Source of the DNA: an uncultured Chlorobiaceae bacterium
GTDB taxonomy: Bacteria > Bacteroidota > Chlorobiia > Chlorobiales > Chlorobiaceae
Reading direction: 5' to 3'
DNA length: 64,000 bases
Assembly: GCA_903994365.1 (NCBI GenBank)
Contig: CAJEXL010000009.1
Span: 25,709 to 89,708 of the forward strand
Every line of letters starts with the position of its first letter. The stretch's first letter is position 1. The notes under the pieces are model-generated. The model worked only from the letters and a program-made list of their open reading frames with translations. It searched no databases and was not told where the DNA came from. Positions 27,661 through 37,751 of this stretch are shown piece after piece. The translations under genes and the position numbers were made by a program.

Positions 27661-28509
27661 TTAAAGCTTGTTGGCAGGAATATTTTTTGTCTGAATTTGT
27701 TCACTGGTCAGTCCAAACCTTCGTTCCCTGCTCTGAAATTCACGAATGGCATCATACAGTTGTGAACGACGGAAGTCAGGCCAGTAGGTGTTTGTAAAAT
27801 AGATTTCAGAGTAAGCACTTTGCCAAAGCATAAAGTTGCTTATTCTGAATTCTCCGCTTGTTCGGATAAGGAGTTCCGGATCCGGCAGCGAAGCTGTTGA
27901 AAGGTACGATGCGACTGTTTGCTCGCTAACCGCCTCAGGTTTGAGTAGTCCGGCCTTCACATCAAAGGCAATCGCTTTGCAGGCTTGAGTAATATCCCAT
28001 TGGCCACTGTAACTGAGTGCAATGTTCAAAACCAGTTTGTTGTTGTTTTTGGTAAGCTCCATGGTACCTTCGAGGACGGAACGGACTTTTTTAGGCAAAA
28101 GCCCCATCTCTCCAATCATATTGAGCCGGATGTTGCTGTCGTGCAGTTTACGGCTTTCCCTGCCGATTACCCTTACAAGGAGTTGCATCAGCGCAGAGAC
28201 CTCTTTTTCTGGTCGCTTCCAGTTTTCTGTGGAAAAGGTGAACAGCGTAAGATATTTGATCCCAAGTTGGGCGCAAGCTTCAACGATATCCCGGACCGAT
28301 TCCACGCCAGCGACATGACCATCAATTCTTGTTTTACCCTTCAATCTTGCCCACCGTCCATTTCCATCCATAATAATGGCAATATGACCAGGAAGTTCGC
28401 ATGATGATTGAAGCTCAGCCTGCACCTGTTTGTCTTCAGCGTCAGAACCTGTTGACAACCAGCGGGTTTTAAGTGCGGATGAAAAATCCTTTACCTGTAT
28501 GAGTTCCAT
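27661..28509 (-). CDS. uppS: Undecaprenyl diphosphate synthase (cis-prenyltransferase)
   Basis: UppS makes the C55 lipid carrier for peptidoglycan and LPS sugars. The 282-residue product has the catalytic start IAIIMDGNGRWARLKG and GVESVRDIVEACAQLGI. LTLFTFSTENWKRPEKEV and the C-terminal PDPELLIRTSGEFRISNFML follow, then SEIYFTNTYWPDF. An unusual 40-residue N-terminal extension precedes the motif. It lies 22 nt upstream of bamA, the uppS-bamA order seen in many bacteria. Confidence 0.94.
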   Translation of the reverse strand: MELIQVKDFSSALKTRWLSTGSDAEDKQVQAELQSSCELPGHIAIIMDGNGRWARLKGKTRIDGHVAGVESVRDIVEACAQLGIKYLTLFTFSTENWKRPEKEVSALMQLLVRVIGRESRKLHDSNIRLNMIGEMGLLPKKVRSVLEGTMELTKNNNKLVLNIALSYSGQWDITQACKAIAFDVKAGLLKPEAVSEQTVASYLSTASLPDPELLIRTSGEFRISNFMLWQSAYSEIYFTNTYWPDFRRSQLYDAIREFQSRERRFGLTSEQIQTKNIPANKL

Positions 28510-28709
28510 ATATTCACATTACTACCTTATCGTATGATCTGTCTCCACGGTTAGACTCCATGAATAAACTTCTCAATAACTAAATCAAACCTAATTGAAT
28601 AATATGCAGTTATTTCTTATAATGCAAGCTATACACGAATTGGAAACTGTCGCAAGGTACGTAAAAATCAGTTAGTGACACCCTTCTCTTAAAATAATTC
28701 GCAAAAGAC

Positions 28710-30137
28710 GTGCATTTAAGTAGTTACGAAGATCTTCGCTCAAAGATTGTCTCGCGTATGGTAACCTGTGAAGAGGTTGTGCGTTTTTATCTTGAACGTA
28801 TTGACAGACATTGCAATGACAACATCTACATAACAGTTTTTCATGAGCAGGCGCTTGAACGGGCAAGAGCCCTTGATCGGAAACTCAGCGATGGCGGGGC
28901 TCCTGGCAAGTTGTTCGGTATGCCGATGGCAATCAAGGATAATATTGCGATAAAAGGGAGCAGGCTTACCTGTGCATCCAAAATTCTTGAGCAGTATATA
29001 AGTGTCTATGATGCTACCTCAGTTCTTCGGCTTGAGGCAGAGGACGCGATTTTTCTGGGGAAAACCAACATGGATGAGTTTGCCATGGGCAGCTCAAATG
29101 AAAATTCAGCATTTGGCAATGTACCCAACCCTTTTGATAAAAAACGAGTACCTGGCGGCAGCTCTGGAGGTTCGGCAGCAGCAGTTGCCAATGGTCTTGC
29201 CATGGTAGCACTTGGTTCTGATACTGGCGGCTCTGTCCGGCAGCCTGCGGGTTTTTGTGATATTGTCGGATTGAAACCAACGTACGGAAGAATCTCCCGT
29301 TATGGACTTGTGGCCTTTGCCTCTTCATTCGATCAGATAGGCGTATTATCCCAAAACTGTGATGATGCTGCCCTTGTGCTTGAAGTTATGGCTGGCAGGG
29401 ACGATAGGGATGCCACCTCTTCAGCGCATTCGGTGCCAGCTTACTCTTCAGAGATGGCTGCTGTTTCGGTTGCGGGATTGAAGATTGGTGTGCCTAAAGA
29501 GTATTTCCCTGATAGCCTTAATCCTGATGTTGCTCGTATGGTGAAAGGAAAGCTTTCTGAACTTCGTGATCAGGGAGCTGAACTTGTTGACATTACACTT
29601 CCGGATAGTGAATATGCTATTGCTGCCTACTATATTCTTGTGACTGCCGAAGCTTCATCCAATCTTGCCCGTTTTGATGGTGCCCGATACGGGTATCGTT
29701 CCGGGCATTCTTCAGATCTTGCTTCCATGTATGTGAATTCGAGGACGGAGGCGTTCGGCAGGGAGGTCAAGCGCAGGATTATGCTTGGAACTTATGTGCT
29801 CTCTGCGGGTTATTATGATACCTACTATAAAAAGGCGCAGCAGGTTCGTCGGGTGTTTCAGGATCGATACCGCGAAGCGCTTGAGAAGGTCGATGTTATT
29901 GCTGGTCCGACATCACCATTTCCCCCTTTTGGCATAGGAGATAAAACCGGTGATCCCCTTGAGATGTATCTTGCCGATGTTTTTACTGTTCCTGCAAGTA
30001 TTGTTGGTATGCCAGCAGTCAGTGTTCCGCTTGGATTTGACAGTTTGAATCTTCCCGTCGGGATGCACCTTATCTGCAACTTTTTCGAGGAGGGAAAACT
30101 GCTTGGTATTGCGAAACGGATGCAGCGCACTCTATAA
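28710..30137 (+). CDS. gatA: Asp-tRNA(Asn)/Glu-tRNA(Gln) amidotransferase subunit A
   Basis: GatA is the amidase that frees ammonia from glutamine for GatB to convert mischarged Glu-tRNA(Gln) or Asp-tRNA(Asn). The 475-residue product has the Ser-cisSer-Lys triad in [30 protein letters not shown] and [16 protein letters not shown]. The segment [20 protein letters not shown] is also typical. gatB and gatC are not beside it, so the complex genes are scattered. A 200-bp gap to divergent uppS holds no visible gene. Confidence 0.94.
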   Translation: MHLSSYEDLRSKIVSRMVTCEEVVRFYLERIDRHCNDNIYITVFHEQALERARALDRKLSDGGAPGKLFGMPMAIKDNIAIKGSRLTCASKILEQYISVYDATSVLRLEAEDAIFLGKTNMDEFAMGSSNENSAFGNVPNPFDKKRVPGGSSGGSAAAVANGLAMVALGSDTGGSVRQPAGFCDIVGLKPTYGRISRYGLVAFASSFDQIGVLSQNCDDAALVLEVMAGRDDRDATSSAHSVPAYSSEMAAVSVAGLKIGVPKEYFPDSLNPDVARMVKGKLSELRDQGAELVDITLPDSEYAIAAYYILVTAEASSNLARFDGARYGYRSGHSSDLASMYVNSRTEAFGREVKRRIMLGTYVLSAGYYDTYYKKAQQVRRVFQDRYREALEKVDVIAGPTSPFPPFGIGDKTGDPLEMYLADVFTVPASIVGMPAVSVPLGFDSLNLPVGMHLICNFFEEGKLLGIAKRMQRTL

Positions 30138-30183
30138 TCTCTGGTAAACTCTTGAAAACTATCAATTTTAATAAATCTGTGCT

Positions 30184-31083
30184 ATGAGTGTATTAGTGAA
30201 CAAGGATACCCGCCTGCTTGTGCAGGGGATAACCGGTGCGGAAGGTACTTTCCATACCTCCCAGATTCTTGAATATGGAACCAACGTTGTTGCCGGGGTT
30301 ACTCCAGGAAAAGGTGATCTTCTCTATCATGGAAACGAAAAAGACAAATTCTGTCGTCCAGTGCCCGTTTTCAATACAGTACGGGAAGCTGTAGAGAAAG
30401 CGGAAGCCAACGTCACGGTTATTTTTGTACCTGCACCATTTGCTGCTGATGCAATCATGGAGGCTGCGGATGCCGGTTTGAAAGTGATTATCTGTATTAC
30501 CGAAGGTATTCCGGTCAACGACATGATGAAAGCTTTTGCCTTCGTCAAGCAGAAGGGAGCTGTTCTTATTGGGCCAAATTGTCCAGGTGTTATTACTCCA
30601 GGAGAGGCCAAAGTTGGCATTATGCCAGGCTTTATCCATAAAAAAGGGACGATTGGTGTTGTTTCCCGCAGTGGAACCCTCACCTATGAAGCGGTACATC
30701 AACTTACCCAGGTAGGTCTGGGCCAGTCAACCTGTATTGGCATTGGTGGTGACCCGATTATTGGCACGCAGTTCATTGATGTGGTCAAGCTCTTTGCCGC
30801 TGATGATGAGACTGAAGGGCTGGTCATGATCGGTGAAATAGGTGGCAGTGCCGAAGAAGAGGCCGCTGCGTATATTCAGAAATATTTCAAAAAACCTGTG
30901 ATTGGATTTATCGCTGGACGTACAGCGCCTCCTGGTCGCAGAATGGGACATGCCGGCGCAATTGTCTCTGGAGGAAAAGGCACGGCAGAAGAGAAGATAA
31001 AAGCTATGGAAGAGGCTGGCATTCACGTTGTTGACAGCCCGGCCGACATCGGTGAAGCGATGATCAAAGCTTTGGGCCGGTAA
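30184..31083 (+). CDS. sucD: Succinyl-CoA synthetase alpha subunit
   Basis: SucCD couples succinate, CoA and ATP; in green sulfur bacteria it runs towards succinyl-CoA in the reductive TCA cycle. The 299-residue product has the CoA-binding Rossmann start [16 protein letters not shown] and [20 protein letters not shown]. The segment [16 protein letters not shown] leads to the phosphohistidine region [18 protein letters not shown]. The beta-subunit gene sucC is not adjacent. A strong hairpin follows. Confidence 0.95.
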   Translation: MSVLVNKDTRLLVQGITGAEGTFHTSQILEYGTNVVAGVTPGKGDLLYHGNEKDKFCRPVPVFNTVREAVEKAEANVTVIFVPAPFAADAIMEAADAGLKVIICITEGIPVNDMMKAFAFVKQKGAVLIGPNCPGVITPGEAKVGIMPGFIHKKGTIGVVSRSGTLTYEAVHQLTQVGLGQSTCIGIGGDPIIGTQFIDVVKLFAADDETEGLVMIGEIGGSAEEEAAAYIQKYFKKPVIGFIAGRTAPPGRRMGHAGAIVSGGKGTAEEKIKAMEEAGIHVVDSPADIGEAMIKALGR

Positions 31084-31100
31084 GATGTGATACAACGTAT

Positions 31101-31132
31101 TGAGTGGACTCATAGGACTATGAGCCCACTCA
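31101..31132. terminator. Long hairpin between sucD and kdsD
   Basis: TGAGTGG..CTCATA pairs with TATGAG..CCACTCA with one A-C mismatch, spanning the gap between two convergent stop codons. It probably ends both transcripts, although the flanking T runs are weak. Confidence 0.65.
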
Positions 31133-31145
31133 ATCTTGTAGCTCC

Positions 31146-32132
31146 TCAGATCCCCAGCGTAATCAAATCGTGGATATGCACCATTCCCACCGGTCGATTC
31201 TCTCGGTCGCACACCAGCAACTGCGTTATACGCCAGGTTTCAAGAATATCAAGACACTCTTTGGCCATTGTTGCGATAGTCACCGTTTTTGGATGGGGGG
31301 TCATAACCTCTCCGGCATTCAGCCCTAAAAACTCTTTGCCACTCTGAACCAGGCGACGCAGGTCACCATCGGTAAATATTCCGCAAAGAGCGCCCTCACC
31401 ATTAACAACAGCGCTCACCCCGTATCGTTTTGACGTCATTTCAAGGATAAGCTCAGCCACTGAGGCCTGTTCCGCCACAACAGGAACGGCGTTACCCTTG
31501 GCCATGATATCACTGACCTTCACGGTTAACCTTCTTCCAAGAGAACCTTTTGGATGAGTCAGTGCAAAATCTCTCTGTGTGAATTTTTTCTGTTGCATCA
31601 AACAAACTGCAAGCGCATCCCCCATTGCCAGCATTGCCGTCGTTGATGTTGTTGGTGCAAGATCGTAAGGACAGGCCTCTTTTTCTATACCGGTATCCAG
31701 GGCGATATCCGCATTCAGAGCAAGAAAAGAGCGAAGGTTTCCAGTCATGGCAATAATTTTTGCCCCGATCTGTCTGAGTGCAGGGAGGATAAAATTCAGC
31801 TCCTCCGTTGTACCGCTTTTCGACAGACAGAGAACAACATCGTGTGCTCCGACAATGCCAAGATCGCCGTGCGCAGCATCTGCGGGGTGAAGGAAAAGGG
31901 CTGTTGAGCCCGTTGACGACATTGTAGCAGCGATTTTCTGGCCAATAATACCCGACTTACCCATGCCGGAGATAATAATTTTCCCTTTGCACGACGTTAA
32001 AAGCTCCACAGCAGTTGCAAAGCTCTCATCAAGCCGTTGTGCGATGAGGAGAATGGCTTGTGCCTCCTGTTCAAGGACTGTTTTTCCGCTTACGGTAATG
32101 TTCTGGGTTTGGGATGGTTCGCTCATACTCAT
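31146..32132 (-). CDS. kdsD: Arabinose-5-phosphate isomerase, KpsF/GutQ/KdsD family
   Basis: This enzyme converts ribulose-5-phosphate to arabinose-5-phosphate, the precursor of Kdo in LPS. The 328-residue product has an N-terminal SIS domain (KIIISGMGKSGIIGQKIAA, then STGSTALFLHPADAAHGDLG and LSKSGTTEELN). Two CBS domains follow: one ending FTDGDLRRLVQ and one with VCDRENRPVGMVHIHDLI. Full length. Supports lipid A/Kdo synthesis, which makes the broken lpxB nearby more puzzling. Confidence 0.92.
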   Translation of the reverse strand: MSMSEPSQTQNITVSGKTVLEQEAQAILLIAQRLDESFATAVELLTSCKGKIIISGMGKSGIIGQKIAATMSSTGSTALFLHPADAAHGDLGIVGAHDVVLCLSKSGTTEELNFILPALRQIGAKIIAMTGNLRSFLALNADIALDTGIEKEACPYDLAPTTSTTAMLAMGDALAVCLMQQKKFTQRDFALTHPKGSLGRRLTVKVSDIMAKGNAVPVVAEQASVAELILEMTSKRYGVSAVVNGEGALCGIFTDGDLRRLVQSGKEFLGLNAGEVMTPHPKTVTIATMAKECLDILETWRITQLLVCDRENRPVGMVHIHDLITLGI

Positions 32133-32247
32133 CTGGCAGAATAGATGCTTCAGTGAAGAAAAGATGGGTGGTTACTATTTTTATAAAAGGTAATATCGGC
32201 TAAATTGTTCAAATACCATTTTCTTTGTTAATCATAACCATTTCCTC

Positions 32248-32595
32248 ATGAGTTGGCTCGTTCTTCTGGGTTTATCCCTCTTCGTATTTTTTATTTTTGT
32301 TGTTCTGTTTCGCAAGTTTTTGGGCTATATGAAAAAAGAGCAGAACCTGGTGATTGAGTCATTCCATGACGCGCTGATCGACAAAGATAATCCTGTTGGC
32401 CTGAACAAGGAAGAGCTGGACAAGCTCAAGCAGCAGCAGGAGGAGGCACAGCGACACCTCCGTGATGTCATCTCAAGAATCCCTGTCATTCAAAAAGACG
32501 GCAGGTTTCAGATTGATGAAGAGGCCATCAGGCAGAGACGCGCAGCGGCTCAAAGCAATGGAACGAGCGAGACGGTAACGAATGATAATATATAA
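32248..32595 (+). CDS. Small membrane-anchored protein, unknown function
   Basis: Not recognised. The 115-residue product has one N-terminal transmembrane helix (LVLLGLSLFVFFIFVVLF). A charged, helical cytoplasmic-type region follows (LNKEELDKLKQQQEEAQRHL, likely coiled coil), then a polar tail. It lies 22 nt before a flippase gene on the same strand and may be cotranscribed with it, suggesting but not proving an envelope role. Confidence 0.6.
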   Translation: MSWLVLLGLSLFVFFIFVVLFRKFLGYMKKEQNLVIESFHDALIDKDNPVGLNKEELDKLKQQQEEAQRHLRDVISRIPVIQKDGRFQIDEEAIRQRRAAAQSNGTSETVTNDNI

Positions 32596-32617
32596 GGCTC
32601 TCTGATTTTTCTTCTGC

Positions 32618-34138
32618 ATGCTCTCAAAATTAAAGCTTCTTTTCAAAGATACTGTTATCTACGGATCAAGTACCATTCTCGCCCGTAGCCTCAACTATCT
32701 GCTGGTTCCTCTTTATGCCAACAAACTCTCCACGTTTGATAATGGCACACAGACTATCATCTACGCCAATATAGCTCTGGCGAATGTTCTTTTTTCTTAT
32801 GGCCTTGAGACCTCCTACCTCAAAGTGGTATCAGACTCTGCACAGAAAGAGAGAGACGAAACGCAGCTTTTTTCGACTGCATTTATCACACTCTTTGTGA
32901 CTTCAACACTTTTTGCGTTTTGCATAGCCATCTTTGCTCCGGATATTGCCCAACTTATTGGCCTCTCTTCAGGTGACTACCTCTTTGTTCGGTTCGCAGC
33001 CCTGATTTTATGGCTTGATACGTTGCTTGTCATACCCTTTGCCGAGCTTCGTCTTAAAAGAAAAGCCTTTCAATTTGCCATTGCCAGAGTGGTTGGAGTG
33101 ATTGCGGTGGTTGCCTGCGCGATTATTCTGATTGTCCCCTTCCATTTTGGATTGTCTGGAGTCTTTATTGCCGAGGCATTTGGCTCATTTGTGAGTCTTC
33201 TTCTGGTTACTCCTGTCTTCCGTCAGTTCAGGCTTTTCTACTCCTCGGTACAGTTGCGTGACATGCTGCGCATTGGCTTGCCCTATGTTCCAACCGGTAT
33301 CGCCGGTCTGTTGATTCATCTTATAGACCGGAACATATTAATTCGTATACCAGCCTCCGACATTGAGCGCATTTATGGCCCAGGCTATCAGCCATCTGAC
33401 ATTGTTGGGATTTATGGAAGGATCGCTGCTTTTGGTGTTGTTTTGCAGCTTGTTATCCAGGTTTTCCGCTTTGCATGGCAACCTTTTTTTCTGCAACACT
33501 CCAAAGATCCCGATGCCAAAAGGCTTTTTCAGCATGTGCTCAGCATTTCGACCCTTGTTACCATGTTTCTGGCGCTTGCAGCCACCTTTTTTGTACCGGA
33601 TCTTGTTCGCTACCACTATGCAGGAAGCTTTTATCTGCTCCCTCCCCGTTATTGGATAGGGCTATCAATTCTGCCGTGGATATTTCTGAGTTATGTCTTT
33701 GACATGATTTCAACCAACCTTTCTGCCGGGCTTCTCATCACAGGCAACACCCGTTACCTGCCCATAGTCACCTTTGCTGGCGCTGCAGTGACCGCCATCT
33801 TCTGCTGGTGGTTTATTCCTCTGAGCGGGATGGATGGAGCGGCTTACGCCATTGTTGCCGGTACAGCCGTCATGTGCCTGGTGATGGCATGGTACTCCCT
33901 GAAAGTTTTTCCTGTACGCCACGACTGGTTCAAGCTGTTCCTCATTTTTGTTGCAGGCATTGCAATGGCCTCAATCCAGTTCTCCATCGGCGCAGAACTT
34001 CAGCGAACAGGAGCTGCAATGACCATGAAAGGGGGATTACTGTTGCTCTATCTCGGTATTGCCATAGCACTCTTCCATAAGGAGGCTGCGCTTGTTATGG
34101 AGAAAGTCGGTAACAAATTCGCAAAGAGGATGCAATAG
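32618..34138 (+). CDS. Polysaccharide flippase, MOP/Wzx-like
   Basis: Wzx-type proteins flip undecaprenyl-linked sugars across the inner membrane. The 506-residue product is a multi-pass membrane protein. It starts [20 protein letters not shown], matching the family pattern in which the first helix follows a short amphipathic start, and has 12-14 hydrophobic helices by eye. The segment [22 protein letters not shown] is typical of the second half. No glycosyltransferase cluster is adjacent, so the substrate is unknown. Confidence 0.8.
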   Translation: MLSKLKLLFKDTVIYGSSTILARSLNYLLVPLYANKLSTFDNGTQTIIYANIALANVLFSYGLETSYLKVVSDSAQKERDETQLFSTAFITLFVTSTLFAFCIAIFAPDIAQLIGLSSGDYLFVRFAALILWLDTLLVIPFAELRLKRKAFQFAIARVVGVIAVVACAIILIVPFHFGLSGVFIAEAFGSFVSLLLVTPVFRQFRLFYSSVQLRDMLRIGLPYVPTGIAGLLIHLIDRNILIRIPASDIERIYGPGYQPSDIVGIYGRIAAFGVVLQLVIQVFRFAWQPFFLQHSKDPDAKRLFQHVLSISTLVTMFLALAATFFVPDLVRYHYAGSFYLLPPRYWIGLSILPWIFLSYVFDMISTNLSAGLLITGNTRYLPIVTFAGAAVTAIFCWWFIPLSGMDGAAYAIVAGTAVMCLVMAWYSLKVFPVRHDWFKLFLIFVAGIAMASIQFSIGAELQRTGAAMTMKGGLLLLYLGIAIALFHKEAALVMEKVGNKFAKRMQ

Positions 34139-34152
34139 AAGTGCGTAATTTT

Positions 34153-34650
34153 TTACTGCCGTTGTTCAATCCATTGATTCATTCTCCTTGCGTGCCTGTG
34201 TGCCGTAATCTGGTTAAGCACCTGTTTGAGCGAATCACGTTGCGCAGGTCTGCATACCTTTGCCAGTTCATGAAAATGCAGAGCAAGTTCACGCTCTATG
34301 GTAACATGATGATTGCCGATACTTGAGGCTATAGTCTCAACTCTTTTCTTATCAGGGTTCTCTTTGAGTGACTCTTCCACCAGTTGTTGTTTCAGCAGCG
34401 CGATACTCTCCATCTGAGGCCTGACTTTTATAAAATGCTGTTGACGCAGTTGACGGAAAGAGAGAGCCTGGGATTTGCTGAGGGCCAGAGACTCAACAAA
34501 TGCAGCATGCGCTCCAAATCGATCTCCTCCGGATATTGTCGGAACGCTGCACCTGTTTTGCCAAAAGAGCATACCAAGCAGCGTTACATTAAACACCGCA
34601 AGAAGAACAAAAGCTGCTGTAACAAGGCGCCTGGAGGCGAGAAAATTCAT
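34153..34650 (-). CDS. Membrane-anchored Spy/CpxP-like (periplasmic sensor-type) protein
   Basis: The 165-residue product has one N-terminal transmembrane helix (VTAAFVLLAVFNVTLLGMLF) and a periplasmic all-helical domain. The pattern is that of Spy/CpxP/CnrX proteins: LSFRQLRQQHFIKVRPQMES near residue 62, and the repeat CRPAQRDSLKQVLNQI (an LTxxQ-like element). It is the last gene of a minus-strand set with a Spy-like secreted paralogue, an anti-sigma-like protein and an ECF sigma factor. A role in envelope or metal stress sensing is inferred from that context. Confidence 0.65.
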   Translation of the reverse strand: MNFLASRRLVTAAFVLLAVFNVTLLGMLFWQNRCSVPTISGGDRFGAHAAFVESLALSKSQALSFRQLRQQHFIKVRPQMESIALLKQQLVEESLKENPDKKRVETIASSIGNHHVTIERELALHFHELAKVCRPAQRDSLKQVLNQITAHRHARRMNQWIEQRQ

Positions 34651-34682
34651 GGTATTATCAAGGGTCAGGTTTTCCTCTGCAT

Positions 34683-34719
34683 AAAAAAGCAGGCAGGCTC
34701 CTGTGCTGCCTGCTTTTTT
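34683..34719. terminator. Intrinsic terminator between the two Spy-like genes
   Basis: AAAAAAGCAGGCAG pairs with CTGCCTGCTTTTTT around a short loop, with A and T runs on both sides, so it can act on either strand. On the minus strand it lies just after the 34741-35199 gene and would reduce expression of the membrane-anchored paralogue. Confidence 0.9.
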
Positions 34720-34740
34720 ATACTTTCCGGGTATAGTTAC

Positions 34741-35199
34741 TTATTTCCGCATCATTCCACCATAACCACCTGGTCTCGGCCATCCATCCATCATGCTGCG
34801 CATGGAATCGAGTTGAGCAGGGGTCAATATTGCAGCCACTTCGGCCATTTGAGTACTCCTCAGGCGAACAAGCGCTGCATGCTGTTTTCCAATCTTTTCT
34901 GAAAGCTGATCAATTTTTTTGTTATCCGGCTTCGTTTTCAATGACTCTGTTTGTAAATCACGCTCCATAGCCGCAAGCACTCTTCTTTCGGATGATATCT
35001 TGCGAAAATGAATTGACTGGAGCTCATCCATCTTCTCACTTTGTTTCTCGCTCAGTCCCAGGCGCTCCTCCATCATGGTTACCCCGCATCCTGCTCCTCT
35101 GCCACCGAATACACCCAATGGGCAACCCGGGGCTGCTGAAGCGCTGTTGAATCCAAGCAGCAATGCTGATGCCGCCAATACCACCAATGTTTTTTTCAT
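34741..35199 (-). CDS. Spy/CpxP-like periplasmic protein
   Basis: The 152-residue product has a signal peptide (KKTLVVLAASALLLGFNSASA), a glycine/cysteine-rich stretch, then the helical Spy/CpxP core. LGLSEKQSEKMDELQSIHFR and the LTPAQLDSMRSMMDGW segment carry the family LTxxQ motif. A GGAGAG precedes the tandem ATGs; the second (35199) has the better spacing. Spy-type proteins act as periplasmic chaperones or sensors whose genes are stress-induced. It lies downstream of the sigma/anti-sigma pair. Confidence 0.8.
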   Translation of the reverse strand: MKKTLVVLAASALLLGFNSASAAPGCPLGVFGGRGAGCGVTMMEERLGLSEKQSEKMDELQSIHFRKISSERRVLAAMERDLQTESLKTKPDNKKIDQLSEKIGKQHAALVRLRSTQMAEVAAILTPAQLDSMRSMMDGWPRPGGYGGMMRK

Positions 35200-35258
35200 C
35201 ATCTCTCCTTTTTGTCGTGTGTGTCGTCGTTCCATGGTTATTAGAAATAAAACAGAAG

Positions 35259-35621
35259 TCAAGGTGTCGTCGTGCGTTCATAAGAGGTGGTCTGATCGTA
35301 GTAAGCAAACTCCTGACTTGAATAATCATCACTCTGACTCTCTGCAAGTTGGCCAACAGTTGTCATCGCGCGGTCTTCACCAACCTTCACGAGAAGAAGC
35401 GCTGAGGCAAGATTGATAACAAGAAGCAAGACAATAAACGCCAACTTGTACCCGATGCTCAAGTTGCTGCGGCTTTTCCCCCCCTCTTCAAGTTCATCCT
35501 CTACTCTCTGCATAAGCCGTACCCTGAAAAGATGATGAACCTCAAGAGGCTTCACCTCATCAAGTAACTGCATAGTCTGCATCACTTCTGCCTCTACCTC
35601 TTCATTATACTGTTTCATCAT
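35259..35621 (-). CDS. Probable membrane-bound anti-sigma factor
   Basis: Not recognised by family motif. The roughly 120-residue product has a charged cytoplasmic N-terminus with EVHHLFRVRLMQRVEDELEE. One transmembrane helix follows (LAFIVLLLVINLASALLLV), then a short acidic, tyrosine/threonine-rich outer tail. AGGAGAAA precedes ATGs at 35621 and 35618; an earlier ATG at 35687 would sit at the sigma gene stop. Gene order directly after an ECF sigma gene and the one-helix topology make an anti-sigma role likely. This is inference. Confidence 0.6.
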   Translation of the reverse strand: MMKQYNEEVEAEVMQTMQLLDEVKPLEVHHLFRVRLMQRVEDELEEGGKSRSNLSIGYKLAFIVLLLVINLASALLLVKVGEDRAMTTVGQLAESQSDDYSSQEFAYYDQTTSYERTTTP

Positions 35622-35683
35622 TTTCTCCTGTTTCATTACGTAGGACGACAGGTTTCTGAAAAACTTGCGGTTTCTGAAAAAAA

Positions 35684-36226
35684 TCAATGTTCTGCATAGT
35701 AAGCATAGAGCTTGTCATGAAGCTTTTTTTTTGCCCTGTGTACCAGTGACTCGATGGCTGGAATTGATGTTTTGAGGATATCAGCAATCTCCTGATTACT
35801 GTAGCCCTCCAGTTTGCTGAGGATGAATGCTGTTTTCTGGCTGTCAGGGAGAGAATTAATTGCACCGTGTAATACTCTGGCACGATCGTTCTCTGCGAAT
35901 ACCTCTGCGGGATTATCACGAGAGGGTGCCGCAATAGAATCCGCTGGATCAGTGAGACCTATCATCCTTTTCAGCGAACTGAACCGCTTTTTCCGGTTCA
36001 GTCGGCGCAGATGATCAAGGGATTTTGTGACAGCAATCCGGTATATCCAGGTTGATAGTTTTGACTCTTCACGGAACTGCTCCAGCGACCGGAAAACCTC
36101 AACAAAGACATCCTGCGCAAGATCCTCAGCGTCTTCACGGTTAAAGACAAATCGAAAGCAGGTATTGATCACCATCTCCTGATGTTCAGTCACAAGGCTC
36201 TTGAACAACTCATCCTGTGAGCTCAT
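35684..36226 (-). CDS. ECF-type RNA polymerase sigma factor
   Basis: ECF sigma factors direct RNA polymerase to stress genes. The 180-residue product has region 2 ([40 protein letters not shown]) and region 4 ([20 protein letters not shown], then [20 protein letters not shown]), with no region 3. The ATG at 36226 gives the normal N-terminus [11 protein letters not shown]; 36277 would run into the preceding mutase gene. It lies 26 nt after that gene and heads the stress module. No autoregulatory promoter was identified. Confidence 0.9.
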   Translation of the reverse strand: MSSQDELFKSLVTEHQEMVINTCFRFVFNREDAEDLAQDVFVEVFRSLEQFREESKLSTWIYRIAVTKSLDHLRRLNRKKRFSSLKRMIGLTDPADSIAAPSRDNPAEVFAENDRARVLHGAINSLPDSQKTAFILSKLEGYSNQEIADILKTSIPAIESLVHRAKKKLHDKLYAYYAEH

Positions 36227-36251
36227 CTTTGTCCTTGTGCCCTCACACTCA

Positions 36252-37634
36252 TCAGGCAAGCTTTGCTGCAAAGGCAAGTACCTTGTCGACCTTCTCCTGA
36301 GAGTCAGCTTCGCAATAAATGCGTAATACCGGTTCCGTGCCTGATGGCCGTATCAGCATCCATCCACCCTCAAAATGATATTTATAGCCATCAAGATTAC
36401 TGAACTTCACTACTTTGAAGCCAGCAATCGATTCAAGGTTTCCGCCTGCTGCACGGTCGATAATCGCCTGCTTTTTTGCATCGCTTACATGCAGGTCGAG
36501 GCGATTGTAGCAGAAAAAGCCATACTCATCATAAAGCTCTTCAACAAGCTGTGAAAGGGTTTTATCCCGACGAGTCATCATTTCAAGAATCAGCAGCCCT
36601 GTATAGACTCCGTCGCGCTCGGGCAGGAAGGCTGTAATGCCTATGCCGCCTGACTCTTCACCACCCATAAGAATATCGTTGGTGGTCATGAGTTTGCTCA
36701 CATGCTTGAAGCCGACTTGCAGCTCATGCATGACAAGATTATGCTTATGGCATATTTTGTCGATCACGTCGGTCAGGGCAAAGGTCTTTGCAACCTCACC
36801 TGTTTTATGCTTCTCCTCAACGAGATCTTTGAGAATAATGGCAAAGAGTTTATGTGAATCAACAAATGCTCCATTTTCATCAAGCATGCCGATCCTGTCG
36901 GCATCACCATCATTGATAATGGCAACATCGGGTTCAACCTCCTTGAAAAATTCGATAAACTCCCCGATATACTGAGGCATTGGCTCCGGATTGATTCCTC
37001 CAAAACCGGGATTAACACTACAGTGGTAGCAACTGAGCATCGACTCATCAAACAGGCTGGTGAGCAGATCCTGCCCGGCACCATACATGGCGTTGTGTGC
37101 TATCTTGATTCTTGACTCGCGGATCAACGGCAGATCAATGGAGCTTTTCAGGTAACTGAGGTAGAAACCCTTCATATCGACCAGCTCAACCAGCTTTTTG
37201 TCACCCTTGATCTCCGTTGCCGGATCAATAAGCTCAAGGTTTTTTTCTATTTCAGCAATCACCTCTGGATGTGCGGGGCCACCATACGATGCCTTGACCT
37301 TGAATCCATTATATATTGAGGGGTTATGGGAAGCGGTAATGACAATACCTCCCGCAAGCTGTTTCGCTTTTGTGAAAAGAGAGACGGCTGGAGTTGAGGC
37401 AAAGCTGTTCGACAGAAAAACCTTCAGCCCTTGTGAAGAGGAGACCTCGGCGGTATATTCAGCAAAGTCCCTGGACATAAAGCGTGTGTCGTATCCGACG
37501 CATACCCCTTTTGCCCGGTTAGGGTGACCAAGAAAATAGCGTGCAGATGCCAGCGCAGCAAGCTTCAGGTTATCAAAGGTGTAATCCTTTGCAATAATTG
37601 CGCGCCATCCGTCAGTACCGAATTTAACTTGCAT
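36252..37634 (-). CDS. Phosphoglucomutase/phosphomannomutase family protein
   Basis: A second alpha-D-phosphohexomutase, 460 residues. It has [15 protein letters not shown] at the N-terminus, the phosphoserine loop [18 protein letters not shown], metal loop [12 protein letters not shown], sugar loop [10 protein letters not shown] and phosphate loop [23 protein letters not shown] and the start favour the phosphoglucomutase-like branch, perhaps serving glycogen metabolism, whereas the paralogue at 16607-18022 is GlmM-like. It is divergent from lpxB with a 117-bp shared promoter gap. Confidence 0.88.
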   Translation of the reverse strand: MQVKFGTDGWRAIIAKDYTFDNLKLAALASARYFLGHPNRAKGVCVGYDTRFMSRDFAEYTAEVSSSQGLKVFLSNSFASTPAVSLFTKAKQLAGGIVITASHNPSIYNGFKVKASYGGPAHPEVIAEIEKNLELIDPATEIKGDKKLVELVDMKGFYLSYLKSSIDLPLIRESRIKIAHNAMYGAGQDLLTSLFDESMLSCYHCSVNPGFGGINPEPMPQYIGEFIEFFKEVEPDVAIINDGDADRIGMLDENGAFVDSHKLFAIILKDLVEEKHKTGEVAKTFALTDVIDKICHKHNLVMHELQVGFKHVSKLMTTNDILMGGEESGGIGITAFLPERDGVYTGLLILEMMTRRDKTLSQLVEELYDEYGFFCYNRLDLHVSDAKKQAIIDRAAGGNLESIAGFKVVKFSNLDGYKYHFEGGWMLIRPSGTEPVLRIYCEADSQEKVDKVLAFAAKLA

Positions 37635-37751
37635 TCTTTATTGATTTTGATATAATTAAGCGAGGGAATAACTCTGGCATAGCAATAAAAGATAAATAAA
37701 CCAAACGAAGATACAGATTTTCGGTCGTTCATCCAATTATCATCTTTTTTG

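Noticed and set aside
16607..37634. The two phosphohexomutase genes as a recent duplication
   Set aside because: Their active-site loops and C-terminal loops differ (GGEGNGG versus GGEESGG, RPSNTEP versus RPSGTEP), so they are old paralogues with separate roles.
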